A stretch of DNA of 64,000 bases from Haplomitrium mnioides (Eukaryota > Marchantiophyta > Haplomitriopsida > Calobryales). The notes under the pieces were generated by a model, which was given only the letters and a program-made list of their open reading frames with translations, made no database searches and was not told the origin of the DNA. Position 1 is the stretch's first letter. Each line of letters opens with the position of its first letter. Where the stretch lies: positions 124,001-188,000 of the forward strand of contig JBNGIS010033894.1 of NCBI GenBank assembly GCA_049999725.1, given 5' to 3'. Below, piece by piece: positions 32,501-44,546 of this stretch. A program made the translations under genes and the position numbers.

Positions 32501-33286
32501 CCTTGCTCCCCTATTGGGTTCCTCACGGATCCCTCTTAACCGGGGATCCTCACGTCGTAAGACGGATCGGAACTCGGTTAAGTGGGCTCCCCACTTACGG
32601 AGGCGCCTATCCGCAGATCCGCGGGCCTCCTGGTGTCGCCATGTTGTCCGTGGAATCCCGCGAAGGGCTATAGAGAAGCCATGTTTCCGTGGAATCTCGC
32701 GGGACCTTTCAGGGACTCCACTCTTCAGCTAGGATTCACATACTCGAATGGAGCGTTTGATCGGCCCTTGCAGGGCTCGCTCTTGCTTGCGAGATTGAGG
32801 CGTCCCTCTTCCCTGGCCTTGCTCGCCCTTGTGACGATCTCACCTCCTCCTTTCAGCTCCTAATCCTTGCTTCCCGATTTGTGGCCGTTGCAGGACCCTT
32901 GCGATCTGCCTTTCTTTGGAGTGCCTTCGGACTTCCTTGTTGTTGATCTGTTCTTCTTCCTCCTATGATTGCTTCGCCATAGGTGGCTGCTCTGTTTCTT
33001 CTCCCCAGGCTTCGATCCCCGCATCCTCCTTAGACCCACGGATTATCGCTGGCCTGCTTCGAATTTGAAAATAGGGCCCCTCCCCTAGCTGGCGATCACT
33101 GCTCTCTCCTCATCTCTTCCACCATGATCCTGTTTCCCTTCTAGGAATCATGCGCCATGCTCTTAGTAGCTGTTTGAGGTTAATCTGTGGCTCCAGAGAG
33201 GCCTTCACTCTTGCCAAGGGTCATTGTGCCAGTGATGCTTCTGATTTCCTGCATTCAGCTTTAGTGCCCCAAACCATTAGCTGACA
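29570..33286. mobile_element. Solo LTR (3.7 kb) of a gypsy element inserted in the copia
   Basis: The insert starts TGTCGCTCC and ends GCTGACA. It is flanked by the perfect 5-bp duplication TAGAG (29,565-29,569 and 33,287-33,291) and interrupts the copia pol just after the YIDD motif. No gag-pol is inside. Its start resembles the gypsy LTR start TGTCGCAGCC at 38,505. Internal text such as CGGATCCCTCTTAA and GGCTCCCCACT is shared with that LTR (around 32,530-32,600 and 40,070-40,090), so the two belong to related families. It is GC-rich compared with the flanks. Orientation was not fixed. Confidence 0.85.
31390..31740. repeat. GC-rich repeated boxes within the solo LTR
   Basis: A box reading GACGCCGCCCCGCAAAGGGG TAGG, followed by (A/C)CCGTCGCGC and then CCTTCCGAGGTTGAC-like text, starts at 31,408, 31,572 and 31,672. 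Frames through it on both strands are by-products of the repeats. These may be promoter elements of the LTR; that role is inference. Confidence 0.7.
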
Positions 33287-33291
33287 TAGAG

Positions 33292-34604
33292 TTTTTATGC
33301 CAAAAATATCTATGTCGTCTATATAAAGTGCAACTATGATGTATTTAGAGCCTTGATGTTTCATGAACAGACATGGAGCAATGTCATCATTTGTAAAATT
33401 CAATGTCATCATCTTTGATTTGAATCTTTGGTAACATTTTCTCCCACTTTGTTTGAGCCCAGATATCGAACTTAGGACTTGAACTGCCATTTGTGTGCCT
33501 GATTGGTCGATTGGTGATCCAGATGCATTAATAAAATGCTTTGCCAACTTCACATTTTCATGTGGTATAGTTTGATGATGGGGGACACAAGGTCCACTCT
33601 GTTGTTGCTCATGCAGCTTGTATGTATGTAGGACTAAAGGTCCTCTGTAGCATTGTGTACTCAACGTATTGACTGGCTAGACTAAAGGTCCGTTGAAATC
33701 CTGCTTGCTAAGCGAGTGCGCTGGCTTGACTACAAGTCCTTTGAGATGCTGCTTGCTCAACAAATACGCTAGCTGGACTAAAGGTCATTTGAAATCATTA
33801 TGCAACTTTCTTTCCATCATTTGACATTGTCTTTTCAACATGAGGACTAAAGGTCCTTTTTGGATTGGTAAGGGCATTTTTTGGACAATAGGTCCGTTCA
33901 TTTGTTGGCCATTGAGGACAAAATATCCTTTTCCCATATTGAGGTCTTTATGGACAGAAGGTCCATTTTGAATCATTGTGCCTCTGTGGACTAAAGGTCC
34001 ATTTTTATAGTGCATATCATGAGGGACAAAAGGTTTAACCTTAGAGTTTAAGCCATGAGAGACAAACAGTCCAATCTCAGTATGTGAGCCATGAGAGACA
34101 AAAGGTCCAATCTCAGTATGTGAGTCATGAGAGACAAAAGGTCCAATCTTAGTATGTGAGCCATGAGAGACAAAAGGTACAATCTTAGTATTTGGGCCAC
34201 TTAGGACTAAAGGTCCATATGCACTGTGGCTATTCTCTCCCTGAATGTGAAATACCATTCTTGATATGAGTTCATGTCTTCATAAAAATATGGGTGTTCA
34301 GAGTGCCATATAAATAGGCAATGATGATGTCCATAATGTGTATAGTAAGATGGCATTGAATAGCAAATGCTATCATGTATTTGTAAGTTATAGTGTTTAT
34401 GACAGGTGAGTATGTGAGGTCAAAATCATGTCCAGTAGTCTGAGTGTATCCTTTGACCACTAATCTTGCCTTATATCGTGTGACATCACCTTTCACATTG
34501 TATTTGCAGACAAAAATAAATCTGTAACCTGTCAGATGCATGTCGAGAAGTGCTAGCATAACAGATCCAAATACTTGTGGTTGTATCAGAGAGTCAAGTT
34601 CCAA
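33292..34604 (-). pseudogene. Copia reverse transcriptase with repeat insertion
   Basis: The N-terminal RT part (34,272-34,604) reads YKARLVVKGYTQTTGHDFDL then YSPV and IIAYLYGTLNTHIFMK. The C-terminal part (33,292-33,490) reads SGLKQSGRKCYQRFKSKMM, FTNDDIAPCLFMKHQGSKYI and ALYIDDIDIFGIKTL, with the catalytic YIDD intact. The usual spacer between these two parts is a few dozen residues. Here about 780 bp of repeated sequence intervenes, listed separately. A frameshift lies just after IFMKT. Confidence 0.88.
33480..34258 (-). repeat. 36-bp (12-residue) repeat tract inside the copia RT
   Basis: The minus-strand frame stays open for 157 codons from 34,258 and then for part of the frame starting at 33,664. 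It is made of units of about 12 residues: GPFVSHDSHTEI, GPFVSHGSHTEI, GLFVSHGLNSKV, KPFVPHDMHYKN, GPLVHRGTMIQN, GPSVHKDLNMGK, and so on, at least ten in number. At DNA level each unit carries a GGAC....GTCC or GACAAAAGGTCC box. More diverged units continue to about 33,600. Confidence 0.85.
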
Positions 34605-35036
34605 ATTTATTGCTTTCTTCCATTGAGATCAATTGGTTCTTGATTGTGCTTCTTGTACAAATAAAGGATCAGGTGTATCTTTGTCTATTGATTGTGATAC
34701 AAAGAATGCAAATAAATCATCCATAGTGGTCTGAGTTCTGTGTTATATTTGGCCAGTATGAGAATAGTCAATTGCTATTTCATTGATGTTTGTTGCAACG
34801 TGCAATGATGTCAGTGATTTTGGCTTATTCTTTTAGCCTTTAAGTCTGCCACGCTTTGCTTTAGGTTGTATTTCAATGGCAGGTGTGTCGACTTTTTGAA
34901 GTCATGCTGGTGCATTGGCAACTTTAATATGTGATTTGGTGATGTTGGCTGGATTGTTAAATGTATTAGACATTTTGATTAATGTTTGTTGTAAATAGAG
35001 GAGTCGTTTGACTTCAACATTAGATTGTTTTTTTTG

Positions 35037-35915
35037 TTAGTCGAAGTCAAATGGCAAGTGCTGGTGTCCTATTAAGTTGTCATCAGGTTTGAGTTGTACA
35101 ACTTTGTCCTCTTGTGTAAGATGTGGAAAAGATTCTTCAAAGAATTGACAGTCTGTGAATTGAGACTTAAACACATTAGAGGTTGAGGGTTCAAGATATC
35201 GAATGATAGAAGGAGATTCAAAACTGAGATATATGCATTTTTGATATTGTGGTCCCATCTTTGTTTGATGTGGTTCTAAGATTGAGACAAGGAAGAGGCA
35301 GACAAATGTGCAAAGATGTGATATATCTGTTGGAATTCCTACTGCAAGTTGATGTGGGGAATTCTGATTGAATGCAGATGGTCTGTAACGTAATAGAGAT
35401 GTTGTGTGTATAACTACATGTCCTCAAGTAGTGGTGGAGATGTTTGAATTTAGAAGTAGTGGTCTAGCTATGAGTTGTATTCTCTTAATAGCAGACTCTG
35501 CAATGCCATTTTGAAAGTGTATATGTGGAACTATATATTGTATGTCTATGTCGGCAGATGTGCAGATTTTGTCAAAACCTTGTGAAGAGAATTCTCCGGC
35601 GTTGTCTACTCTCAGATTTCTGATTGGGTAATCAGGGAACTGTACTGAGAGTTTCAAGATCTAGGACAGGAGCTTCAGGAAGACCATGTTTTTGGTTGTA
35701 AGAAGAGATACTTCTGACCATTTGGATGATGCATCAATGGTGATAAGGAAGTATTGAAATGGTCCCGAAGGTGGATGGATAGGTCCACAGTCATCAGCGT
35801 GGATTCTCTTGAGGAATTGAGGAATCTTGATTACTGTTTTGTCGTGAGAAGGTGCAGTTCTCAGTTTGCCTTGTGCGCATGCTAAGCATGGGGTATCTAA
35901 TGGCAATGGGTGCAC
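35037..35915 (-). pseudogene. Copia integrase
   Basis: The minus strand reads CLACAQGKLRTAPSH (the CxxC half of the HHCC finger), then HADDCGPIHPPSGPFQYFLI and TIDASSKWSEVSLL with the first catalytic Asp. Next come LRVDNAGEFSS with the second Asp, and PHIHFQNGIAESAIKRIQLI with the Glu. A downstream frame (35,037-35,258) carries the C-terminal part. The catalytic D-D-E residues can all be read, but the domain is split over three frames. Confidence 0.88.
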
Positions 35916-35963
35916 ATTCTATGGTATGCCTTTGCTATCATTTTTGATGCGGTGGAACATGTT

Positions 35964-36500
35964 TCAGCCCGGATGCTCTAGACAGTTGTGCCATGTGAGA
36001 GCTGTGGAGACCGGTTTTGTGGAGACATGATATGAGCATATTTTGGTGGTGTACAGTCCAGTTGGTGATAGTGAGAAAGATTCACGTATGTCAAAGCATG
36101 TTGTTGTTGGACTCAGGATATAGAGGACTTCAGTGTCTTGAAAAGATCTGGTTTGAATGTGAAAACTGTTTTGTTGTATATCCTGGAAACTAATGAGGTT
36201 CTTGGTTGTTGCATGTGCATAAATTGCAGATTTGATATCCAATCTAGTTCCCTTTGGAAATAGTATGGCTGTTGGATCATGTTCTTCTTCAATTTGACTG
36301 TGGCTGGTAATTGTTGTCATAGGCGTGGAAGAAGGTTTGATAGATGAGAAGTATTTTTGATCTTGCAATATGGTGTGCAAATATCTGTTGTCTACAATGC
36401 AAGTTATTTCAGATTCATTTTTTTGGTTTGACAAATATGAATAAGTCATGTAACTTTCAGGATGTAGATTGTATTGTGGATATTCATCCATGTCTATCAA
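35964..36500 (-). pseudogene. Copia protease and GAG-pre-integrase region
   Basis: The text ITCIVDNRYLHTILQDQKYF aligns with the copia protease start (VDSG.(T/S)HTI), but the active-site D(S/T)G is replaced by DNR. It continues with FPKGTRLDIKSAIYAHATTK, NLISFQDI, and HNCLEHPG of the pre-integrase H(R/N)LGHPG motif. The active site is lost. Confidence 0.8.
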
Positions 36501-37485
36501 TTCCAGTAAGTTGCCTTGTATCTCATGGTTGTGAGGTTTGATAATCTGTTGGTATAGTCGCGCTAGGTGCGCGGGTACTCTGCAAGTGGGCTGGGTGTGG
36601 CCACATGTGCCACATCGATTGCAGATTGTTAGTGGCTGGCATGAATGTGAATGAGTTTGCCAACCTCGATGGGACTGTCTGCCACCTCTGTTGTTTCATG
36701 TGCGTTGTGAAGTGCATTCTGGTGTCATTGATGTGCAACGTTTGGTATGTCGATCCTTGTTATTGGAGGTCAGAGGTCGACTAGTGGTCTCGTAGGTGGT
36801 GCTCCCCCTCAATATGGAATGCCCCCTTCTTCTGCCTCTTGAGAAATTTCTGTTTTTGGATCGGGGGTATAGCCCAGTCCTTGTAAAGTGTGATTTAAGG
36901 TTCTAAAAAGTAGCGCCAGGGTCTTTTCTTTGCATTTTTCATGAGTAGTTAATGTTTTTCAGCTAGTAGCATGTATGCTATGAGTGTAGAGTATCGAGTG
37001 AATTGCATATTGCGATATTGTGATGCTAAAATGAGATTGCTCACGGGAAAAGTCGATAGAGTTTTCTCTATATGTTCTTCGTTGGTTACGGGGTGGCCAC
37101 AGATTGCCAGTTGTGAGAGAATGCGAAATAGTTTGTTGTTGTAATTTGCTATGGATGTATGGTCATGAACTCAAAGATTAATCCAATCGTGTCTTGCTGC
37201 AAGGAGCGTTATGCTTGCTAGATGGTCAAATATGAGTTTGAGTTCTTCTCACAATAGGTGGGGACTGTTATAGTTCAGGTATTGGAGTCTGAGAGGTTCC
37301 ACCAGATGGTGTCTAATCAGGATGAGGGCTCTGGCTGCATCACAAGGGGTGATGTCATTGTCTGTGTTGAGTGTTTCACGGATACCCTTGGATGTCAAAT
37401 ATGTTGTGACGTCTAGTGACCATGACGAGTAGTTGGATCCATCCAATCTCAGTGCTTGGAATTTTAGAGATTCTACAAATACCAT
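36501..37485 (-). pseudogene. Copia gag
   Basis: A start at 37,485 gives FQALRLDGSNYSSWSLDVTT YL (shown in two blocks), the typical plant copia gag opening. A CCHC zinc knuckle, CNRCGTCGHTQPTC (CX2CX4HX4C), lies near 36,581-36,624 in another frame. The region between holds stops and shifts. Gag would form the virus-like particle and bind element RNA through the knuckle. Confidence 0.85.
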
Positions 37486-38499
37486 TTGTAGATCTGTGCT
37501 CTATTATGTTGAGAATACTTGTGAATGAAAAAGATGAACCAGATTGTTTGGCGAATACAGCTGTTGGGTGTGACAGCTGTGATTTTCTGTACTTGGTACA
37601 GACTGGTGATCGATCCTAGTTTCAGTCGATCACAGACCATGTTCCTATTTATGTTTTCTGCTTTAAATGGAAAAATCAAAAATTGAAATGAAAAACAAGA
37701 AAGAGTTGACTAAATGTGAGTCGATTGATATATGCTATCGAGAAATGAAATAAGAAATTGATGTTACTAATGAATAAAGAAACTACCCTGTATAGGTATG
37801 TCTCTACTGCTTCTGATGTGCTTGTAGCGTATCCTCCCATAGCTTTTCTTGTGTGAGCCTAGTCTCCGATCACTGTGGTGCCTCTCTGCAATACTGATTT
37901 TGTGAAGAAAGAAAAGGGTAAAAGTTGCAGGTATGGCCAGATAGGGGTTTAGCTTGTGGATGTGACAGGGGTCAGTGTTTCTTGTTAGTATGAGTCGTAT
38001 GTATTCTTTGTCAGAAGTATTTCAGAATCAAAGAGTATGTCCTTTAGGAGGAGGGATAGATTCGTTCAGAGAAAAGAAAAAGATTCAATCAAAGATAATA
38101 AAGAGATGGGGTGAGAAAGTTGAACCACAAAGTTTTGGAACATAAAGTGAGAGATCCTTAAGTGGCAAGATGTAGTGTTGCCCTTCCATTGAATGTCCAT
38201 ATAGCTCTGTGTAGTTGTCTGTGTGAAGGTATCTTTCATCGAAAGTACCTCTAGCTGAGTCTTCGTTGCTGCATGGACAACTGAGTCGAACTTGTGCACA
38301 AGTATGTGTAGTTTGTGCCTTGTCTCTCCTTTGCTTAGATAGTGCTCATGTCGTGAGGGACAATAGAGAACCAAAACAATAGTAAGGTAATACCTTTAAA
38401 ATGAGAAGGGAAGAACAATGGGAAGGTGGTAAGCTTGGATGCTTATCCTTCAATGTTAGAAATGAATGAAAGAAGGTACAATAAAAGAGCCCAATATAG
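37486..38499 (-). other. Copia 5' leader, distal half
   Basis: This stretch lies between the gag start and the point where the gypsy element inserted. It contains no recognised gene. Joined to 51,228-52,202 it makes a leader of about 2 kb, long for a copia element. Confidence 0.55.
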
Positions 38500-38504
38500 G
38501 GGTT

Positions 38505-41500
38505 TGTCGCAGCCCTCATTGGAGTATTCCAAATCAAACTATGTTGATAAAGTATCAAACCCACAGGGAGTAAAGCATTTCTGTGTTGTCTTTATGATTT
38601 TCTGCCACTTTCAAGTTTTAAAGGCAAACTGAACCAAAAACCTCCCAGAGCAGCCCTTCTTGGACCTGATCCAGTTTGATCTTACCTTTCCCACTTAGCT
38701 TTTACAACGACTCACAGACCTCTGCCTGCTACTCGTTGTCACATACTAGTTCTGGAATCTACTGCAATATTCTAAGAACAACCAAATTAATCTATTATAT
38801 GTAGTAGCCAACAGACTTTAAGTTTAGGAAAAAGAATGCCTTCACACTTAGATCAGCATATGAAATCTAAGTGCAGCCCCCATTTTTCCTAGACACTCTT
38901 TACTTCTACACACTTGTAGAGAAATCCACCAAACAATTCAGAAATCAAATGAACAACAAAAACATGATAAGGAAGCCACCTAGGTACTCCCCTAGCATGC
39001 CCTTCACAATATTCGATTTGCTTTTTGCTATTGATTACTGCACAGCTCGCTGATTCTTCATCCGTAATCACATTCAAATTCTAATCTCATTACATGTCCT
39101 CAAATGCAGTTGCCACTAGCACTTAACAACAAGGGGCTCTTCAAAAGAAAAGTAGAAACTTTATAAAATGAAGAATAATAATAATACACATCTGTTCATC
39201 TTCAAGGAAGTAAGGCCAGCCTACTGGACTTATGCCTCCTCGTAACTAACCCTGTCTAACAACTAAACTAACAACTAACTATGGTAATCTAACTACTGCT
39301 AGTAAGAAAAACTAATTTCTATAACTATTACTAACACTAACTTGTCTAATCACACATTTCTAACTATACTACTCTATCTAACATGCTATAGATAGTATAT
39401 TCTTACCACCCGCTCTTGAAGCATGCGCCTCCTCTGTTTCTTGACATGACCTAGAGCTCTCTAGATCATCCTTGTAAATTGATCTCTTCAGACCCTCCGC
39501 TTAGAGCAAAAACTAAACTAACTCTAACTTCCCCTCATCACTAGAACAAAAGCTATTAATAGTTCCTATAAAGAAAATTAAACTTCTTTACTAATTTACT
39601 AACTCTCTTCAATCGCCTTCGACGAACTTCCAATCAAGACCGAATGAGCGACAAGTCACCCCTTTGGCCATTCAACCTTCTCACTCTTCACCTAGCTTGT
39701 TATAAGAACATTGGATGGCTCCCTTACAATATAACTTCTTCGTATTGTTGTATAAGAACAATGCATCAATCCTTGTTTAAGTTAACTCATCAAAAGCTTG
39801 AGGAAAGAACAACACACGTCCAGGCTTCCTTCACTAACTTGTGAAAAAGTTTGATGCAAGAACGACAAAGAAACACCTTTGACACCAGCTCCTCGAATTT
39901 TTTGCACGTTCTTGTCGAACTTTCATCTGGCGCATCTAGTCCGTTTCAAACTTTCAAACTCATTCTTTCCTCAGTCTGGAGTTTCGATAGATCACCCTTT
40001 CAGCTGATCATTCATTGCTCCCTTTGATTCTTCACATGAGGTACTGTCCGATTCACTCTTCCACAACGGATCCCTCTTAAGCAGGCTCCCCACTACGGAT
40101 ACCCACACGGACACCTTCATCGGATCCACTTTAACTATGGTCTCTACTTCGGAGGCACCATCAGAACCACCTTAATCAGGCTCCCCACTTAGGATGGTTA
40201 CTTTCCGATCCGATTCTCAGATCCGCACAGAAGCTCGATATAGGAACTGTGTAGAGTTCCTCTTCTCATTAACACAGTTGGACCTTGAATTTTCAAATCC
40301 TTCATCGATTTCACCTCCTCACAGCTGAATTCCTTCTCTAACTTGATTTCCGCAATGGATTCTCTCCAAGTCGACATAGCTGGTCAATTCTCCTCAGGGA
40401 TCTTCTTTGCTGTTCTAGCTTCTTACCATCCTTTCTCTCAATAAATCGGAAGCATTTTCATCCTTATCCCGAAGCTCCATTGCTTCATGCACATTTGTCA
40501 AAGCTCCGCTCGACTTTGCTTCATATTTGCAGTTCTTCTTTCGCAGCTGGGACTTTCTTCTCCATCGCAAAAGCTTTGCCTCCGCATTTTTGGGAATCCG
40601 ACATTCCTCTTTGCAACATGTCGATCTTGAGCACAGATTTCATCATCGCATAGGCTGATTGTCGCAGTTTAATTCTTTGTTCAAAACACTTCCTCGCTAG
40701 TCTTTGCTTCGTAGGGAATTTCTTCATAACTGCAGATCTTCGATGGGAATTTTCGTCAATAAACTTCCTTCATTGTGTAACTTTGTTGCAAGGACATTCT
40801 CAAAGAGCTCCACATAGCAAAGATGTTCACGCACAAACCTCCACCGCAGCTGGCTGATCTCCTCTGCTTTAAGTGCCAAATCTAATCGTGCCAACCATTG
40901 AACTACTCACAACCACAAGTAAGAACTGAGTTAACATGATCAAATTCCTCCATGAAATCATCAGCAATTGATCAGACTCATGGAATCAAGCGGATTGATC
41001 CATTGCTTCTACATCATAGCACTCCCAAGCTCATTAAATGACAACTCTTCATTTATCCCATAAACATTCTCCCACAAACTTGTATTTGTATATAAGTCAT
41101 TTTCTCTCTCTTTCTTTCGAGAGGCATCCCCTTATGGGGAACAAGGCCACTGCATCTTTCATGTGCCCCTGGATGGATCTAGTTCAAGGTACAAGGCAAA
41201 TTGTCCTTTGACTCAACAAGTTAGATACTAGGGAGTAGTCTAGAGTAATTTAGAGGCCAGCCGGCCTTCAATACTTAGGATAGTTTTAGCATTTTTCCTT
41301 TTTATTTTATTTTACTTCTAATAATTCAAATATCTTCCATTGTCTATTCTATTGTAGCCTAATCTTCTATTTTAATAAAAATGAATAAACAAAACTCATT
41401 ATCAAACTGCATAATCACCTTTCTCATTGTGTCTGTTACCTTCAGCTATCTTTATCACTTCTCATAAAACATGAAAGTCACCACAACAACAAAAAAAAAC

Positions 41501-41648
41501 AAAACAAAACAAAAAAACATGACGATCATTCCAACAGGACTGGATTACTCCATTTCTCCTCTTCGTCACCTTCTTAGGCCGTCATTAATAACACTTGAGC
41601 TATCTTTAGATCGTTTTCAATTTCTTGCCGTTGAAGTGCACTCTCACA
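38505..41648 (-). repeat. Gypsy 3' LTR (3.1 kb)
   Basis: It matches 48,101-51,222 along its whole length and has TG/CA ends. Short open frames inside it (for example 38,871-39,053) recur at the matching place in the other LTR and are not genes. Confidence 0.95.
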
Positions 41649-41662
41649 TAGTTCCCCCCCAA
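41649..41662 (-). promoter_or_regulatory. Gypsy polypurine tract
   Basis: The plus strand reads TAGTTCCCCCCCAA, so the element strand has TTGGGGGGGAACTA directly before the 3' LTR. Confidence 0.75.
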
Positions 41663-41683
41663 GAGCGCAGCATCCTCGCAAGC

Positions 41684-42720
41684 TCATTCTGGTGAGTTAT
41701 ATTTCTTTATTCTTGACCCATTCACTCGTGTGTCTAACTCTGCTCCATCCAAGGTAACAAGTTGAACAGACCCATTATTAAACACTTGTTGCACAATATA
41801 AGGGCCCATCCATCGCATATGTAATTTCTCCGAAAACAAAGTATATCTATTGTCATATAGCAGAACCAAATCACCCTTTTCAACCTTAATTGGTTTCATT
41901 TTTAAGTCATACCTTTCCTTCCAATTCTGTTGTATTGCTTCAGTCTCTCTCAAGGCTATCAACCTCTGCTCCTCCAATTCAATCAAGTCAAACATCCTGG
42001 ACTGAAGACTAACCTCATCAAGTAGCCTTTCTTCCTCACTAATCCTCAAAATAGGAACAGACCATTCAACAAGAACTATTGATTGCATTACATAAACCAA
42101 ATAAAACGACATTTGTTTCGTAGTTATCTTCTCAGTAGTTTGGTATGCCCATAGCGCCGAATATAGCTTCTTATCCTAGTCCGTCGAGTGAGCTGCTGTA
42201 ATCTTGTTAAGAATCATACACAAAACCCCATTAACCCTTTCAGTTTACCCATTAGCCTTACGATTATAAGGAGTAGTCTTCCTATGCTTAATCATATATA
42301 ACTCAATCAGCTGGTTAATAACCCCATTCAAGAAATGTGTACCTTTGTCACTTACCAATTTCAGAGGACATCCAAACCTAGTGATGATATTGTTGAACAG
42401 AAATCTGGCCACGGTTGCTCCATCATCCTTCTTCGTTGCCTGCGCTTCCACCCACTTGGTGGCATAGTCCGTACATACCAAAATATACATGTTCCTATAA
42501 GTTTGAGTTACATGAGTGATTGGAGCTACAAAATCTATTCCCTATTTTTCGAAAGGAGCTAAAGGAAGTATCAGTATAAGAGGCCAATGACTAGTAGTAG
42601 TAGGCTTGCCCACCCTTTGACAAGGGTCACATCTAAAAATATATGAACGCACATCCTTGTACATAGTAGGTCACCAATACCCCACAGTCAATATCTTTGC
42701 AACAGTATTCTTAAGGGCAT
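41684..42720 (-). pseudogene. Gypsy integrase
   Basis: The minus strand shows the end of the zinc finger near 42,630 (YIFRCDPCQRVGKPTTTSHW). The catalytic core follows, with ILVCTDYATKWVEAQATKK (first Asp) and CPLKLVSDKGTHFLNGVINQ (second Asp). The C-terminal frame (41,684-42,112) reads WKERYDLKMKPIKVEKGDLV, LLYDNRYTLFSEKLHMRWMG and PYIVQQVFNNGSVQLVTLDG. Stops separate the pieces. No chromodomain is seen. Confidence 0.9.
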
Positions 42721-42729
42721 AGTGCCCTC

Positions 42730-43440
42730 TCAAAATGTCATCATGGAAAGCAAAATAGCTTTTGAAACTTTTTTTTTCTCCAAACAATGTCTAAGAATTA
42801 GGTGTGGCCCCTGTTTATACAACACTCCTTTAAAAATGGTATAAGGGCCCACTTTAGATATGAAAGCTGCTTTTTCTTCTGCTGATTTCTGTTCTGGAAA
42901 TTTCAAATGTTGTAAATAATCCCAAATATCAGCATACCAACTCTCTTGCAGCCTTTCACCTTCTACTCCAAATAGGAGCTCATCATGGAACTCATCCCAC
43001 TCCCATTCTTCTTCTATACTTCCTGATGTTCGTGACAAGAAGTCTGCATTACCATGGGTCTTACCTGGGCATACATCGACTTGAAATTCAAATTCATGTA
43101 GTAACAACATCCATCTTGCCAATCGTCTCAACAAATCTAGTATATTAACCAAATACTTTAATGAATTATGGTCTACATGAAACACAAAAGGATACCCTAA
43201 TAAGTAATGGGGAAACTTTCTGGCTGAATAAACCAGCCCTAATGCTTCTCGCTCAATAATTGAATAGTTCTTCTCTGCTGAAGACAACTTTTGGCTAGCA
43301 TAATCAATGGCATGGGATGAAACATCTACATACACATGGAACTTCTTGCTCCAGTCTGGTGGTTGTAAGATAGGAGCTATTATCAACTTCTCCTTAAGCC
43401 TCTTAAATGACTTCTGACACTTTGGTCCCCACAAGAACAA
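42730..43440 (-). pseudogene. Gypsy RNase H domain
   Basis: An open frame of 236 codons reads FKRLKEKLIIAPILQPPDW, FHVYVDVSSHAIDYASQKLS, NYSIIEREALGLVYSARKFP and HYLLGYPFVFHVDHNSLKYL, with ADFLSRTSGSIEE near residue 130. These are the RT-connection and RNase H blocks of plant gypsy elements. This is the best-preserved frame of the element. Confidence 0.92.
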
Positions 43441-44522
43441 TTCTTCAACAAATCTGTCAAAGGAGCAGCAATTTATGCATACTCTTCAATAAATCTTCTA
43501 TAATACCTTGTCGCTTCCAAGAACTCTCTAACCATTGTCACATTGGTAGGCACAGGAATAGATTGAATGACTTTAACCTTATCAACATCGACTTCTATCC
43601 CTTGCTGCGATACTCTATGTCCTAGTAAAATTCCCCTCCTACACTACCAGGAAACATTTCTCAGGATGAAGGCCTAACCCACCCCATCTACACTGCTCAA
43701 AAGTTTTTCTCAGATGTTCAGGGTGGTCCTCCCTCTTACCATACACACAAAAATTGTCTAGGAAAATCTTGATAAACTCCCTCAGATAAGGTTTGAAAAT
43801 ATTCGTCATTACTTGCTAAAATGTAGCAGGTGCATTGCAAAGTCCAAATGGCATGATGTTATATGCAAAAGTACCCCAATCTGTTGTCAAGGTCGTTTTC
43901 TCTCGGTCTGAAGGATGGATGCTAATCTGGTTATACCCTAAAAACCCATCTAAGAAAGAATAACATTCATTTCCTGCCACCTGATCTAAGATAGTATCGT
44001 TGAAAGGTAGTGGATAAAAATCTTTCTTGGTTGCTGAGTTCAAACGTCGAAAATCCTGACAGACTCTAATCTTTCCGTTCTTTTTCATAACAATTACTAT
44101 AGGTGACACCTACTCACTAGAAGGGGCTGGATAAATAAAATTTACCTTTAATAACTTTTCCAGCTCCTCTTTAACCAATAGCGAGTACTTTGGGTTAAGG
44201 CGGTACTGCTTTGTCTTACTCGGATGGCATCCTCCTTAAGATAGATTCGATGCTCACACAATTCTGGAGGCACCTCTTTCAGGTCTTCATAAGACCAGGC
44301 AAATACGTCCAGATTATCTTGCAATAATTTCTTGTATTCCCACAATTTTGATTCTGACAAATTGCTAGATATCAATAATTCTCTTTTGTTTGTATCAGTT
44401 CCCCCAATCTTCAAGGGAACGTACTGCTGAGCACTTACAATCTTTTCAGGTTTCAACTTCTCGAGGAGAACTTCATGATCTTTTTCAGAAGGGAAAGGAA
44501 ACAGAGCCATCATATCCACCAC
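43441..44522 (-). pseudogene. Gypsy reverse transcriptase
   Basis: Upstream text reads DVFAWSYEDLKEVPPELCEH. The RT core frame (43,816-44,109) reads SPIVIVMKKNGKIRVCQDFR, RLNSATKKDFYPLPFNDTIL and NQISIHPSDREKTTLTTDWG, followed by YNIMPFGLCNAPATF. The catalytic motif near 43,755 reads FIKIFLDNFCVY where FLDDF is expected, so the second Asp is now Asn. Further stops follow between 43,440 and 43,680. Confidence 0.92.
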
Positions 44523-44546
44523 TTGATGCTCTGGCTCACTATGACT

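Noticed and set aside
38871-39053. Small open frame repeated at 48,466-48,672
   Set aside because: The two lie at equivalent places in the two LTRs of the gypsy element, so the repetition is LTR duplication and not gene conservation.
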